Shown: positions 33,627 through 43,634 of the stretch, piece by piece
How positions within the stretch are numbered: the stretch's first letter is position 1
How the letters are laid out: each line of letters begins with the position of its first letter
Origin: Aureibaculum algae
GTDB taxonomy: Bacteria > Bacteroidota > Bacteroidia > Flavobacteriales > Flavobacteriaceae
Assembly: GCF_006065315.1 (NCBI RefSeq)
Contig: NZ_CP040749.1
Coordinates: forward strand, 3,928,001 to 3,992,000
Length of the DNA: 64,000 nt
Direction of reading: 5' to 3'
Made by a program: the position numbers and the translations under genes
Notes under the pieces: model-generated
The model's database searches: none
What the model was told of the DNA's origin: nothing
What the model saw: only the letters and a program-made list of their open reading frames with translations

Positions 33627-34286
33627 CTATTGTTTAACAACCATTTTAGGTTTTAATTTTCTTTTCCAATAGAGTATATAAACAGTACCTAAAAGTGTAG
33701 GTAAAGTCCATGCAAAAATATTCCAAATACCTAAACCAGCGACTAAAAATGCCGTAACCGACGCAATAAAAGCTCCAATCATTTTTCCGACGTGATTTCT
33801 AAGCCATTCATTTTTACCTTTTACAAAATTTTTATAAAAAATAAAATCTTTTATGGTTACTAAAAGTCCAAAACCTCCAAAGAAAATAAATAATAAATAA
33901 TTCAAGTCGTTTACTTTCATCATACCATAGGCACCAAATAATATCATCAGTATTGATAATGATAACATGCTCCCCGATATAATTTTATCAATTGGTTTTG
34001 CTGCTTTCTTACTTTTCAACTTAAACGTTAATATTTGATTTCCTGAAATTACTAAATAGATGGTAAATAATCCAATTAGGAAAAGAAGTATGCTTTTATG
34101 ATTGGGCATCCAAGAAATTGGTATTATAATCAATGAACTTGTTATCATACCGATTGAAAATAATTTCCCCATAACTTTATGAGGTTTACTTCCCTTTTTC
34201 ACAATTATACTTCCCAGTCCTGTTATTAACCCTAGTCCGCCAAAAAAAGCATGGATATAAATAAAAATCTTAATTGTTTCTTCCAT
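33627..34286 (-). CDS. DUF2306-like membrane protein
   Basis: A 219-residue protein with about seven hydrophobic helices. The opening IHAFFGGLGLITGLGS, then KGSKPHKVMGKLFSIGM, and the later WLRNHVGKMIGAFIAS have His residues at helix ends as in DUF2306 and related heme-like-ligand membrane families. Function is unknown. It lies 46 nt upstream of the kinase-like gene in the same direction. Confidence 0.6.
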   Translation of the reverse strand: MEETIKIFIYIHAFFGGLGLITGLGSIIVKKGSKPHKVMGKLFSIGMITSSLIIIPISWMPNHKSILLFLIGLFTIYLVISGNQILTFKLKSKKAAKPIDKIISGSMLSLSILMILFGAYGMMKVNDLNYLLFIFFGGFGLLVTIKDFIFYKNFVKGKNEWLRNHVGKMIGAFIASVTAFLVAGLGIWNIFAWTLPTLLGTVYILYWKRKLKPKMVVKQ

Positions 34287-34456
34287 CGTAATATTGATTT
34301 TGTTTTTTCAAAATTCCATATTTCCTTCTACAAAATAAAACTTAATTTCTTGAATTGTTATTTTTATATGATGAACTGCAATTAATTATAAAATCTTTTA
34401 AAATTAAATATTTCTATGTCATTAATATTTTATAGACACTAAGATTCAAGTTTTCC

Positions 34457-35134
34457 TTATAAATTAGAAAGCCTCTTAATATTCTCCCAAGTAATCATTT
34501 CTACACCCATTTTATTTTCGAACATGTTTGTAACAAAAGCCTTTCCTAAATGCTCAACATTAATACCTCTATACTTTTTTAATGGACCAAATAATACGCG
34601 ACTCAGTACGGGCCAAACCTTTAATGTTATCCCTTGAGCTAGCCCATATCTATTGGTTTTTGTTATAATCATTGAAGGCTGAAAAATACTAAGTCTATCA
34701 AAATTCATTGCTTCTAATTCATTGACTAGCTCTCCTTTAATCCGTAAATAAAAAGAGGCCGATTTAGCATTAATGCCAACCGAAGATAATAATTGAAAGT
34801 GTGTAACACCAGCTTCTTTACAAGCTTTAGCAAATGCAATTACTGCCTTTTTATCTATTTTTATAAATTCCTCTTTACTTACCTTGGAGGGTTCACCCAC
34901 ACCAAAGGTGCAAATGGCCACTTGATGATTAGTTATTTTGTCTCTATACGTGTTGGGATCAAAAACATTAACGTTGTGTTGTGCTACTAATGTTTCAGGT
35001 ATATCTGGCAATGACCTACGACCTAAAGTTGAAATTCGTGAAACCTCCGGCCGTTTTATTAAGTTATTAAGAACTTGGTTTCCAACGGCACCTGTGGCTC
35101 CTAGAAGTATTACAGAATCTGATTTATTGGTCAT
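34457..35134 (-). CDS. NAD(P)-binding Rossmann protein (HTATIP2/YwnB-like)
   Basis: A 225-residue atypical short-chain dehydrogenase. SVILLGATGAVGNQVLNNLI holds the GxxGxxG nucleotide motif, AICTFGVGEPSKVS follows strand 4, and FQLLSSVGINAKSASFYLRIKGEL holds the S-x-Y-x-x-x-K-like catalytic layout (Tyr then Lys four residues on). The later LSIFQPSMIITKTNR completes the pattern seen in HTATIP2-like reductases. The substrate is unknown. It is a single-gene unit. Confidence 0.82.
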   Translation of the reverse strand: MTNKSDSVILLGATGAVGNQVLNNLIKRPEVSRISTLGRRSLPDIPETLVAQHNVNVFDPNTYRDKITNHQVAICTFGVGEPSKVSKEEFIKIDKKAVIAFAKACKEAGVTHFQLLSSVGINAKSASFYLRIKGELVNELEAMNFDRLSIFQPSMIITKTNRYGLAQGITLKVWPVLSRVLFGPLKKYRGINVEHLGKAFVTNMFENKMGVEMITWENIKRLSNL

Positions 35135-35278
35135 GTTTTATTTCAATGATATTGTACTAAAACTTCAATTTATTTACACTGAAAATCTATGCTCTTTATT
35201 AAAAATAAACTAATTACTTCTGATTTAAAACCAAAAATTATAGAATTACTTTTTTGAGTTTAAATACCTTTTCACATG

Positions 35279-37993
35279 TTAACCCGTATTTTTTAACCCT
35301 CCAGATAACGAATTTGTAATGGATAACAGTTTTGTAAGCAACTGATCGCCTTTAATAGGATTGGTAACCATAACACTTCTCCATTCTTTTAAATATTGAA
35401 TATGAAGTTTGTGCAATACTTCCAATTCTTTCTCTCTCCTTTTCAAATTTTCAATTTGGCCTATTCTTCTAACGGAAGCTGGCTCACCTAGTAAATCTTC
35501 AATGTGAATAATTCCCTCTTTATAATCCGTTAAAATCATATTTAAAAAATTGGATTTGATGTCTTCATCAGAAACAAGTTCTGAATACACTTTCATCAGT
35601 TCCGAATTTGCAAGGATTAAATTCGTTTCTATTTGAATTAACATGTACCTTAAAAACGGCCATGAATCAACATGTTGTTTTAGCTCATCAAATTTTGATA
35701 CTTTATTTTCTTTAAGTTCTTTTAAGGCATGTCCAACACCAAACCAACCTGTTAAGGTAAAACGTGATAAGTTCCAACTAAACACCCAAGGGATAGCTCT
35801 TAAATCACTTAATGTACGTTGTCCAGATCTCCTTGCAGGTCTTGATCCTATTTTACTTTTCTCTAATAAATCAATTGAAGTTGCTTCACTAAAAAACTGA
35901 ATAAAATCATCATGTTGAACCATGTTTTTATAAAAGTCAACCGATTTATCCGTTAGCCAATCTAAGGTTTCATAAGGATAAAGTTCTTCTTTTTGAGAGG
36001 TGTAAATTTTCATCGTTTGGCGAGCCACACCAGATGCCAACATTTCTAAATTGTACGTTGCTGTTAATTGATTTCCAAATTGCTGTGCAATAGATTCTCC
36101 TTGAGTTGTCAATTTTATTTGACCATTAACAGAATTTATAGGCATACTTTCCATAAAACGATGATATTTACCGCCACCTCTACTTATCGTTCCACCTCTA
36201 CCATGGAAAAATATAATTTTTACATCATGCTTTTCGCCAATACTGCAAAGGCTCTCTTCTGCCTTATGCAAATGCCATTTACTCGCCAAAACTCCGCCAT
36301 CTTTATTACTATCACTATACCCAACCATTACTTCTTGTGTATTTGACATTAATTTTAGGCGATTTTTGGTGATGGAAAAATTCAAAAAATCTTCTAATAT
36401 CTTATCCCCTCCTTCTAAATCTTCTATAGTTTCCAAAAGTGGTACCACACGTAAATTAGTGTTTAATAGTTGTGTTTCTCTCATCAATAAATACATCACT
36501 AATAAATCACTAAGACTTCTAGTCATACTTACTATTAAAGATCCTATGCCTTCTGAACCATATAAACTAATATGTTGTCTTAAAACCCTAAAATAATCTA
36601 GTACGTTATCTGCTTCTAGACCATATGATATTGTATTATTGGTTAGTGGAGCGTGTTTTTCTAATTCTTCAGTCAAAAAAGAAACCCGTGTTTTTTCATC
36701 CCAATTATGAAAATCAAATTTTTCGAATCCCGACTTTTCTAATATCTGCGTAATTACTTTTTCATGGTAACCACTGTTTTGTCTAATATCTAATTTGGCA
36801 AGATGAAACCCGAAACATTGTACCGTTCTTTCAACAGGAAACAATATATCTTCGGCTATTCCTTGTGCTCCACCTTCTATTAAAATATTTCTAATAAATT
36901 TTAAATCTTCCTGTAAAACAGTACTTGACCTATAATAAGAATCAGATTCACCAAATTTTTCAGCAATAGTGTTTTCCATTTTAATCACCAACAGACTAAC
37001 ATATTGTCTCCATGGTTCATGTGGATTACGTTTTAAAGCTTTTTCACCAGACGCTCCTAAAATTTTTGCTTGCTTACTCACAGCTTCAAGTAGTGGCGTG
37101 GGTACAGGGTTTTTAATACCAGACAACGTTAAACGTGTGGCTAAATTCACCAGTTGTTTATGAATAATATCTAATGCCTTTTCACGATGTATCAAGAGCG
37201 TATCTCTTGTAAAACTAGGTGTTACAAAAGGATGACCGTCACGGTCTCCTCCAACCCAACTACCAAAATTAAAATTTGGATAATGTTCTGGTTGCGTTAA
37301 TTTATCAGGGTTAAAACCCATAGCAATCCAAGATTCCTTCAGCCTTTCATCGCTCTTTTCTAATACCAAAGGGAACACCTTACTAAGGTAATACACAATA
37401 TTGTCACGTTCTGAGGCGAGGTCAGGCTTTTCAAGATAAGTATCTCCAGTTCTCCACCAACGCTCTAATAAATTGATAATTTTTTCACGTATCGTATTAT
37501 TCTCCGTTTTGGAGAGAATAGAATTTTCCTTTTGTACCAATAATAAGTAGAGCTCTCTTTGCAATTCAATAATTGCAATTCTCTTTGACTCAGTTGGGTG
37601 TGCAGTTAAGACTGGCATCACATTTAATGAAGACAATAACTCAATAATCTTATCTTCACTTAAACCTTGTTCTATCCATATCTTAAAAGTCTCTCCCCAA
37701 GACCCTCTATTTGCAGCTATACCATTTTGATTTTCGAGTTGCCTATGATATTGTATGGCAGCGTTTTCTTCAACTAAAGTTATTAATTGAAAATAAATAC
37801 CTAATGCTTGTACAATTTTTTCATCGGAAACGGAATAACCTATAGTCTCATTTTGCGATGTTTTATTTAACTGAAGTAGTTTAATAGTTTCGTGCTCATT
37901 AATACGCGATAACATCTCTTCATAACAAAGAAGAATATATGCTCTATCATCACTTATTTTTTGATATTCATTGGTTTCAATTTCAGTATTCAT
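35279..37993 (-). CDS. ppc: Phosphoenolpyruvate carboxylase
   Basis: Adds bicarbonate to PEP to give oxaloacetate, the anaplerotic step into the TCA cycle. The 904-residue protein has VLTAHPTESKR with the catalytic His, MVGYSDSNKDGGVLASKW, and the glycine-rich loop FFHGRGGTISRGGG; it ends in KNTG, the invariant C-terminal active-site tail. It diverges from ppdK across 443 nt. Opposite control of the two PEP enzymes would be sensible. Confidence 0.97.
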   Translation of the reverse strand: MNTEIETNEYQKISDDRAYILLCYEEMLSRINEHETIKLLQLNKTSQNETIGYSVSDEKIVQALGIYFQLITLVEENAAIQYHRQLENQNGIAANRGSWGETFKIWIEQGLSEDKIIELLSSLNVMPVLTAHPTESKRIAIIELQRELYLLLVQKENSILSKTENNTIREKIINLLERWWRTGDTYLEKPDLASERDNIVYYLSKVFPLVLEKSDERLKESWIAMGFNPDKLTQPEHYPNFNFGSWVGGDRDGHPFVTPSFTRDTLLIHREKALDIIHKQLVNLATRLTLSGIKNPVPTPLLEAVSKQAKILGASGEKALKRNPHEPWRQYVSLLVIKMENTIAEKFGESDSYYRSSTVLQEDLKFIRNILIEGGAQGIAEDILFPVERTVQCFGFHLAKLDIRQNSGYHEKVITQILEKSGFEKFDFHNWDEKTRVSFLTEELEKHAPLTNNTISYGLEADNVLDYFRVLRQHISLYGSEGIGSLIVSMTRSLSDLLVMYLLMRETQLLNTNLRVVPLLETIEDLEGGDKILEDFLNFSITKNRLKLMSNTQEVMVGYSDSNKDGGVLASKWHLHKAEESLCSIGEKHDVKIIFFHGRGGTISRGGGKYHRFMESMPINSVNGQIKLTTQGESIAQQFGNQLTATYNLEMLASGVARQTMKIYTSQKEELYPYETLDWLTDKSVDFYKNMVQHDDFIQFFSEATSIDLLEKSKIGSRPARRSGQRTLSDLRAIPWVFSWNLSRFTLTGWFGVGHALKELKENKVSKFDELKQHVDSWPFLRYMLIQIETNLILANSELMKVYSELVSDEDIKSNFLNMILTDYKEGIIHIEDLLGEPASVRRIGQIENLKRREKELEVLHKLHIQYLKEWRSVMVTNPIKGDQLLTKLLSITNSLSGGLKNTG

Positions 37994-38436
37994 CGTAAAT
38001 TCTAATATTAAAATTATTTAAAAAGATATGCTATCTCACTGCCTAAAATTAGGCTAAGAATTGAAACTAAATGTAGAATGATAACAGACACACCCTATTT
38101 AGCGTTTAAAGCCTAAATATAAGTATAATCTAATTTCAATTTATTATTTAAATCCATTTTTTATAGCTCTTTTACATATGTGAGATTTGTACAGCCCCAT
38201 TACAATTAAAATTATTCTTTAAATTTCGAGAGTACTTTGTAAAAAACAGCCTAACTTTTTAAATAAAATATCCTTTCTATCCTCAATACTACAATTACAT
38301 TTTCAATAATCTTATGCTTTTATCATGCAAATTAATGTAACATTTATCACATTTAAAATTGATAAATATCATTAATTAGAATATCCAATATTTTTAAATT
38401 CGTAAGGATATTTAATGTAACTAAAAGCCTCTTATA
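37994..38436. other. Long divergent intergenic region between ppc and ppdK
   Basis: No gene was found. The region is very AT-rich. It contains a GCCTAA-AA-TTAGGC palindrome near ppc and two more GCCTAA half-sites, at 38111-38116 and 38249-38254. Near 38360 the sequence TTGATAAATATCA has short inverted arms. No box exactly matching TAnnTTTG with good spacing was identified for either gene. Confidence 0.6.
38041..38054. promoter_or_regulatory. GCCTAA/TTAGGC palindrome upstream of ppc
   Basis: Perfect 6-bp arms around AA, 48 nt upstream of the ppc ATG. The position suits an operator or the base of a leader hairpin. Two further single GCCTAA copies occur in the same intergenic region. Confidence 0.4.
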
Positions 38437-41166
38437 ATGGAAACACTAGAAAGTATTAAAACTCGAGTTTACAAATTTGGAAATAAATCTGCCGATGGAG
38501 ACAGTACAATGAAAAACTTATTGGGCGGAAAAGGTGCTAATTTAGCTGAAATGAGCAAAATAGGAATTCCTGTTCCTCCTGGTTTCACCATAACTACAGA
38601 TGTGTGTACAGAATATAATCTATTAGGAAAAGAAGCCGTTGTTAATCTACTTACAAACGAAGTTGAAGCTTCTATAGATACCATCGAAAAGAGTATGGGT
38701 GCTACATTTGGCGATAAAGAAAATCCTTTATTAGTTTCTGTTCGTTCTGGAGCACGCGTTTCTATGCCAGGTATGATGGATACCGTTTTAAACCTAGGAC
38801 TGAATGATGAAGTGGTTATTGGACTTGCCAATAAAACGAAAAATGAGCGTTTTGCATGGGATTCTTACCGTCGTTTTATTCAAATGTATGGCGGTGTAGT
38901 TTTAGGCATGAAACCAGAATATAAAGAAGATATTGATCCTTTTGAAGAAATAATAGAAGCTCTTAAACATAAACGTGATATTGAATTAGACACTGATTTT
39001 ACGATACAAGATTTAAAAGATTTAGTGTATGATTTTAAAGAAGCCGTAAAAAAACGTACCGGTCACGATTTCCCTACCAATCCATGGGATCAACTTTGGG
39101 GTGCAATAATTGCTGTTTTTAATAGTTGGAACGGAGACCGTGCTGTCTATTATAGAAATATGCATGGCTACCCTGCAGATTGGGGTACCGCTGTAAATGT
39201 ACAGGCCATGGTCTATGGTAATATGGGAAATAACTCAGGTACTGGAGTTTGCTTTACACGTGATGCTGGTACTGGCGAGAATGTATTTAACGGAGAATAT
39301 TTAATCAATGCTCAAGGTGAAGATGTAGTTGCAGGCGTGAGAACACCTCAGCAAATTACAAAATTGGGTTCTGAACGCTGGGCTGTATTAGCTAAAGTTG
39401 AAGAAGATGAACGAGCTGAGAACTATCCTTCCTTAGAGGAATTAATGCCAACTATTTATAAGGAGTTAAATGGTTATCAAGAAACACTAGAAAAACATTA
39501 TCGTGATATGCAAGATATGGAGTTTACCATGCAAGATGGTAAACTTTGGATTCTTCAAACTCGAAATGGAAAACGTACAGGCTTTGCAATGGTAAAAATT
39601 GCAATGGACTTGCTTAAAGAAGGATTAATTAATGAAAAAGAAGCTTTACTGCGTATTGAACCTAATAAATTAGACGAATTACTACATCCTATATTTGACC
39701 CCAAAGCATTGAAAAATGCAAATGTAATTGCACAAGGACTACCCGCTTCTCCTGGAGCAGCAACAGGTAAAATTGTATTCTTTGCAGATGAAGCCAACAA
39801 ATATAAAAATAGCATTTTAGTACGTATTGAAACTTCACCAGAAGATTTAGAAGGTATGAACATTGCTAAAGGAATTCTTACCGCTCGTGGCGGGATGACT
39901 TCACATGCGGCAGTTGTTGCTCGTGGTATGGGTAAATGTTGTGTTTCTGGTGCTGGAGCCTTAAAAATTAACTATAAAAACAAAACATTAACTGTAGACG
40001 GTCATGAATACCATGATGGAGACTGGATTTCACTAAACGGTTCTACGGGTAATATTATTGAAGGAAAAGTAGCCACTACTGAACCTGAATTGAGTGGTGA
40101 ATTTGCAAAAATTATGGAATTGACAGATAAATATGCTACCATGCAAGTGCGTACCAACGCTGACTCACCGAATGATGCAAAAATAGCCCGGAATTTTGGT
40201 GCTCAAGGTATAGGCTTAACAAGAACCGAACATATGTTCTTTGAAGTTGACCGAATTAAAGCCATGCGTGAAATGATTTTGTCAGATACTGTTAAGGGCA
40301 GAAAAGAAGCTCTTAAGGATTTGCTACCTATGCAACGGGACGATTTTGAGGGTATTTTTGAAGCAATGGAAGGTTTGCCTGTAACAGTTCGATTGCTTGA
40401 CCCACCTTTACACGAATTTGTTCCTCACCAATTGGCAACACAAAAAGACTTAGCCGATGACATGCACATTTCATTAGAGGCTGTTAAAAGTAAAGTAGCT
40501 GAACTAGAAGAATTTAACCCAATGCTGGGGCATAGAGGATGTCGTTTAGGAATTACCTATCCAGAAATTACTGAAATGCAGGCTAGAGCGATTATTGAAG
40601 CTGCCTTAAATTTAAAAGAAAAAGGCATTGAAGCTAAGCCAGAAATTATGGTGCCACTCATTGGTACTTTGGCAGAATTTGAGAATCAAGAAAAAATTAT
40701 TAGAGATACTGCACAACAAATCTTTGAAGAAAGAAATGATAGCATTGAATTTTTAGTGGGAACTATGATTGAGATTCCACGTGCTGCTTTATTGGCTGAT
40801 AAAATTGCTCAACGTGCCGATTTCTTTTCGTTTGGAACAAATGATTTAACGCAAATGACATTTGGTTATTCTCGTGACGATGCTGGAAAATTTTTACCTA
40901 TTTATTTAGAAAAAGGTATTTTAAAAGTAGATCCTTTTGAGGTGCTAGATCAAGAAGGTGTAGGACAATTAGTAAAAATAGGTACAGAAAGAGGGCGAAG
41001 TATTAAACCCGATTTAAAAGTTGGTATTTGTGGTGAACATGGCGGTGAACCGAGTTCTGTGGAATTCTGCTACCAAACAAGGATGAACTATGTAAGTTGT
41101 TCTCCTTACCGTGTGCCTATTGCACGGTTGGCATCTGCCCAAGCTGCTATAAAAGAAAGTTTATAG
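38437..41166 (+). CDS. ppdK: Pyruvate, phosphate dikinase
   Basis: Interconverts pyruvate, ATP and Pi with PEP, AMP and PPi. The 909-residue protein has the N-terminal nucleotide-binding domain (LLGGKGANLAEMSKIGIPVPPGF), the phospho-His swivelling domain TARGGMTSHAAVVARGMGK, and the C-terminal PEP/pyruvate barrel ending in GICGEHGGEPSSVEFC, with the catalytic Cys and His. Together with the divergent ppc it forms a pyruvate-PEP-oxaloacetate node. A hairpin terminator follows at once. Confidence 0.97.
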   Translation: METLESIKTRVYKFGNKSADGDSTMKNLLGGKGANLAEMSKIGIPVPPGFTITTDVCTEYNLLGKEAVVNLLTNEVEASIDTIEKSMGATFGDKENPLLVSVRSGARVSMPGMMDTVLNLGLNDEVVIGLANKTKNERFAWDSYRRFIQMYGGVVLGMKPEYKEDIDPFEEIIEALKHKRDIELDTDFTIQDLKDLVYDFKEAVKKRTGHDFPTNPWDQLWGAIIAVFNSWNGDRAVYYRNMHGYPADWGTAVNVQAMVYGNMGNNSGTGVCFTRDAGTGENVFNGEYLINAQGEDVVAGVRTPQQITKLGSERWAVLAKVEEDERAENYPSLEELMPTIYKELNGYQETLEKHYRDMQDMEFTMQDGKLWILQTRNGKRTGFAMVKIAMDLLKEGLINEKEALLRIEPNKLDELLHPIFDPKALKNANVIAQGLPASPGAATGKIVFFADEANKYKNSILVRIETSPEDLEGMNIAKGILTARGGMTSHAAVVARGMGKCCVSGAGALKINYKNKTLTVDGHEYHDGDWISLNGSTGNIIEGKVATTEPELSGEFAKIMELTDKYATMQVRTNADSPNDAKIARNFGAQGIGLTRTEHMFFEVDRIKAMREMILSDTVKGRKEALKDLLPMQRDDFEGIFEAMEGLPVTVRLLDPPLHEFVPHQLATQKDLADDMHISLEAVKSKVAELEEFNPMLGHRGCRLGITYPEITEMQARAIIEAALNLKEKGIEAKPEIMVPLIGTLAEFENQEKIIRDTAQQIFEERNDSIEFLVGTMIEIPRAALLADKIAQRADFFSFGTNDLTQMTFGYSRDDAGKFLPIYLEKGILKVDPFEVLDQEGVGQLVKIGTERGRSIKPDLKVGICGEHGGEPSSVEFCYQTRMNYVSCSPYRVPIARLASAQAAIKESL

Positions 41167-41186
41167 TTTGAAATAAGGTTTTTGTT

Positions 41187-41224
41187 AAAATCCCGAATCG
41201 AGAATTTCTTGGTTTGGGATTTTT
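41187..41224 (+). terminator. Rho-independent terminator after ppdK
   Basis: AAAATCCCGAA pairs with TTTGGGATTTT (one G-U pair) and runs into a T tract, 21 nt after the ppdK stop. Confidence 0.75.
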
Positions 41225-41482
41225 ACCCTTTAGACGTATTGAATAGACTGTCTTGCCAAATTAAGTCAATAATGGGTATTGTAAAAATGCTATTCGTATT
41301 ATGGTCTCGTCCTGAAATATAATTCACTATTAAAACTATATTTATGCTATATTTTAATTAACCATAATAAGGTTTTTAAAGTCTGATAATGAAATTACCT
41401 AGAGACTCACTGACCTACAAAATTATAGAAATAGCTTAGCTGTAAAAGTAAAGGCACTTATCCGCTCCTTAGACTGTTCTAC
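41225..41482. other. Gene-free stretch between ppdK and the acyl-CoA ligase
   Basis: Together with the terminator this makes 316 nt between convergent genes. No open frame of note, repeat or RNA gene is visible in it. Confidence 0.5.
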
Positions 41483-43279
41483 TTAATCGGAATACATCTT
41501 ATCAATAAGTTCTTTGTATTTTTTCTGTATTACTTTTCGCTTTAATTTTAAGGTTGCCGTAATCTCACCTGCTTCTATACTAAAGCTTTTAGGGAGTAAG
41601 GTGAATTTTTTAATTTTTTCAAATTTAGAAAATTCCTTTTGAAGCTCTTCAAATCGTTTCTCAAAAAGGGCAATGATCTGATTATTCGTAATTAATTCTT
41701 CAACATCTTTAAAGGTAATTTTGTGTTCTAAAGCGTATTTCTTTAAATTCTCAAAACTTGGAACGGCAAGTGCTGTAACATATTTTTGCTGATCTCCTAT
41801 TACTGCAATTTGCTCAATAAACGAATCGGTAATTAAAGCAGTTTCTAATTTTTGTGGTGCAATATATTTTCCACCAGACGTTTTCATTAAATCTTTAATT
41901 CTATCGGTAATTATTAGGTTACCTTTTTCGTCTATTTTACCTGCATCACCAGTTTTAAACCAACCATTATCAAAAACTTCTGCGGTAGCTTCTGGTTTTT
42001 TGTAATAGCCTTTCATTACTCCTGGACCTTTTACTAAAACCTCATTATTATGACCAATTTTAATTTGAGATCCTTCTATAGGTTTTCCAGCAGAATTAAA
42101 TTCAAAATTAGTATCCCCAAAAAGCGTAACTGTTGCTGTGGTTTCGGTTAATCCGTATCCACATTTAATATTCAGACCAAACGAATGAAAAAAGGAAACC
42201 ATATCTGCCGCCAAAGGAGCACCTCCACAAGGCATAAACCTTATACGACTACCAAATACTTCACGCAATTTACTTAGCACTAATTTATTTGCTATTTTAT
42301 ATTTCAACTTTAAAAGTAGTGGTACTTTTTTAGCAATTCGTTTATGCTTGTTATAATAATTATTACCAACACCTAATGCCCAACTTGCCAATTTCATTTT
42401 AGTAGGTGAAGCTTCTTTTCTTTTATCTTGAATTGCAGCAAATATTTTCTCAAATATTCGAGGTACTGTACACATTAAGGTTGGTTCTACTTCTTTTAAA
42501 ACCTCTACAATTTTTTTAGGATCTTGATTAAAATAAACTTCAATTCCTCTATGTAAACAAAAGAATACCCAGCTGCGTTCATATATATGACTTAAGGGTA
42601 GAAAACTTAATGAGATATCTCTTTCTGAAACGTTCAATTCATAATCATGTGCATATAACGAAGCTCCAAAATTAGTATAATCTAACATTACTCCTTTGGG
42701 CTCTCCTGTTGTTCCAGAAGTATAAATGATACTTGCCAAATCTTTTAAATCGCACTCGTAATACCTTTTTTGAAGTTCCGTCTCAATTTGTTCTGAAGGC
42801 TCAAATGCTATAAAATCTTCTAAATAAATAGAATTATTTGATTGATGAAGTTTAATTGTTTTTGTTAACGCTACAATTAATTTTAAATACTTGGAAGTTT
42901 CTAGAAGTTCATAAGCTTTATCATATTCATTTTGATCGCCAACAAAAAGTAGACTCACCTCCGCATCATTGACAACATATTCTACCTCTTTTTTAGAATT
43001 TGTAGCATAAATGGGTATCGTTACAGCTCTAACACGCATAATTGCAACATCGGCAATTATCCAATTTGGCATATTTTCGGCAAAAATAGCAATATTCTGT
43101 TGTACCGATATTCCATAATTTAAAAGGGCTTTTGAAAGCTCTTCTATTCGATATTCAAAATCTAACCAAGAAACACCCTTCCATTTTCCAAGCTCATTAT
43201 CCTTATAATAAATGGCGTTTTTATTTTCAAAACGTTGGCTATTTTCTTTTATCTCTTCTACTAAGTGTTTATATTTCAT
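41483..43279 (-). CDS. Long-chain fatty acid-CoA ligase (AMP-forming)
   Basis: A 598-residue adenylate-forming enzyme that makes acyl-CoA. ASIIYTSGTTGEPKGVML is the P-loop AMP-binding motif, KCGYGLTETTATVT the adenine motif, and GWFKTGDAGKIDEKGNLIITDRIKDLMKTSGG, cited here as WFKTGDAGKIDEKGNLIITD, the hinge region. The length and the KYIAPQKLE block fit the FAA1/FadD15-like group. A copy of the TTATCATTTGT element lies about 240 nt upstream. Confidence 0.92.
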   Translation of the reverse strand: MKYKHLVEEIKENSQRFENKNAIYYKDNELGKWKGVSWLDFEYRIEELSKALLNYGISVQQNIAIFAENMPNWIIADVAIMRVRAVTIPIYATNSKKEVEYVVNDAEVSLLFVGDQNEYDKAYELLETSKYLKLIVALTKTIKLHQSNNSIYLEDFIAFEPSEQIETELQKRYYECDLKDLASIIYTSGTTGEPKGVMLDYTNFGASLYAHDYELNVSERDISLSFLPLSHIYERSWVFFCLHRGIEVYFNQDPKKIVEVLKEVEPTLMCTVPRIFEKIFAAIQDKRKEASPTKMKLASWALGVGNNYYNKHKRIAKKVPLLLKLKYKIANKLVLSKLREVFGSRIRFMPCGGAPLAADMVSFFHSFGLNIKCGYGLTETTATVTLFGDTNFEFNSAGKPIEGSQIKIGHNNEVLVKGPGVMKGYYKKPEATAEVFDNGWFKTGDAGKIDEKGNLIITDRIKDLMKTSGGKYIAPQKLETALITDSFIEQIAVIGDQQKYVTALAVPSFENLKKYALEHKITFKDVEELITNNQIIALFEKRFEELQKEFSKFEKIKKFTLLPKSFSIEAGEITATLKLKRKVIQKKYKELIDKMYSD

Positions 43280-43634
43280 AAACTGTTATTGGTTCCAAAT
43301 TAAAATAGGACGTTGCCTAAATTAAAGCTTACAAAGTTACGAATAATTGTACGCTGTTTACCTAAATTGAACGTTTCATATTTTTAAAACTATCGATTTT
43401 ATTACGCTTAAAAATCATTGTTTTCTTCCGCTATTAAATGAATGATTTGATTCTATATACATCCCATTTTCAAGAAGATAGCTTGAGTATAAATTAGTCA
43501 CAATTATTTACACAACCTATCTTATCATTTGTATGCTAAAAAAGAATAGTATTACTAAGCAATAAACAAATAAATACGTTCTTAAAACCACACCAAAGAA
43601 CGGGTCTGATTCCTTATAAAGTGATGTAGGTAAT
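43280..43634. other. Gene-free stretch carrying a TTATCATTTGT element
   Basis: No gene was found in 355 nt. The only feature of note is TTATCATTTGT at 43522-43532, shared with two other sites near the Crp/Fnr gene. Confidence 0.5.
43522..43532 (+). repeat. TTATCATTTGT element, copy 1
   Basis: Exact 11-mer in the leader region of the acyl-CoA ligase gene (minus strand, start 43279). The sequence before it, ACAACCTATC, is a poor partner arm. Confidence 0.45.
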
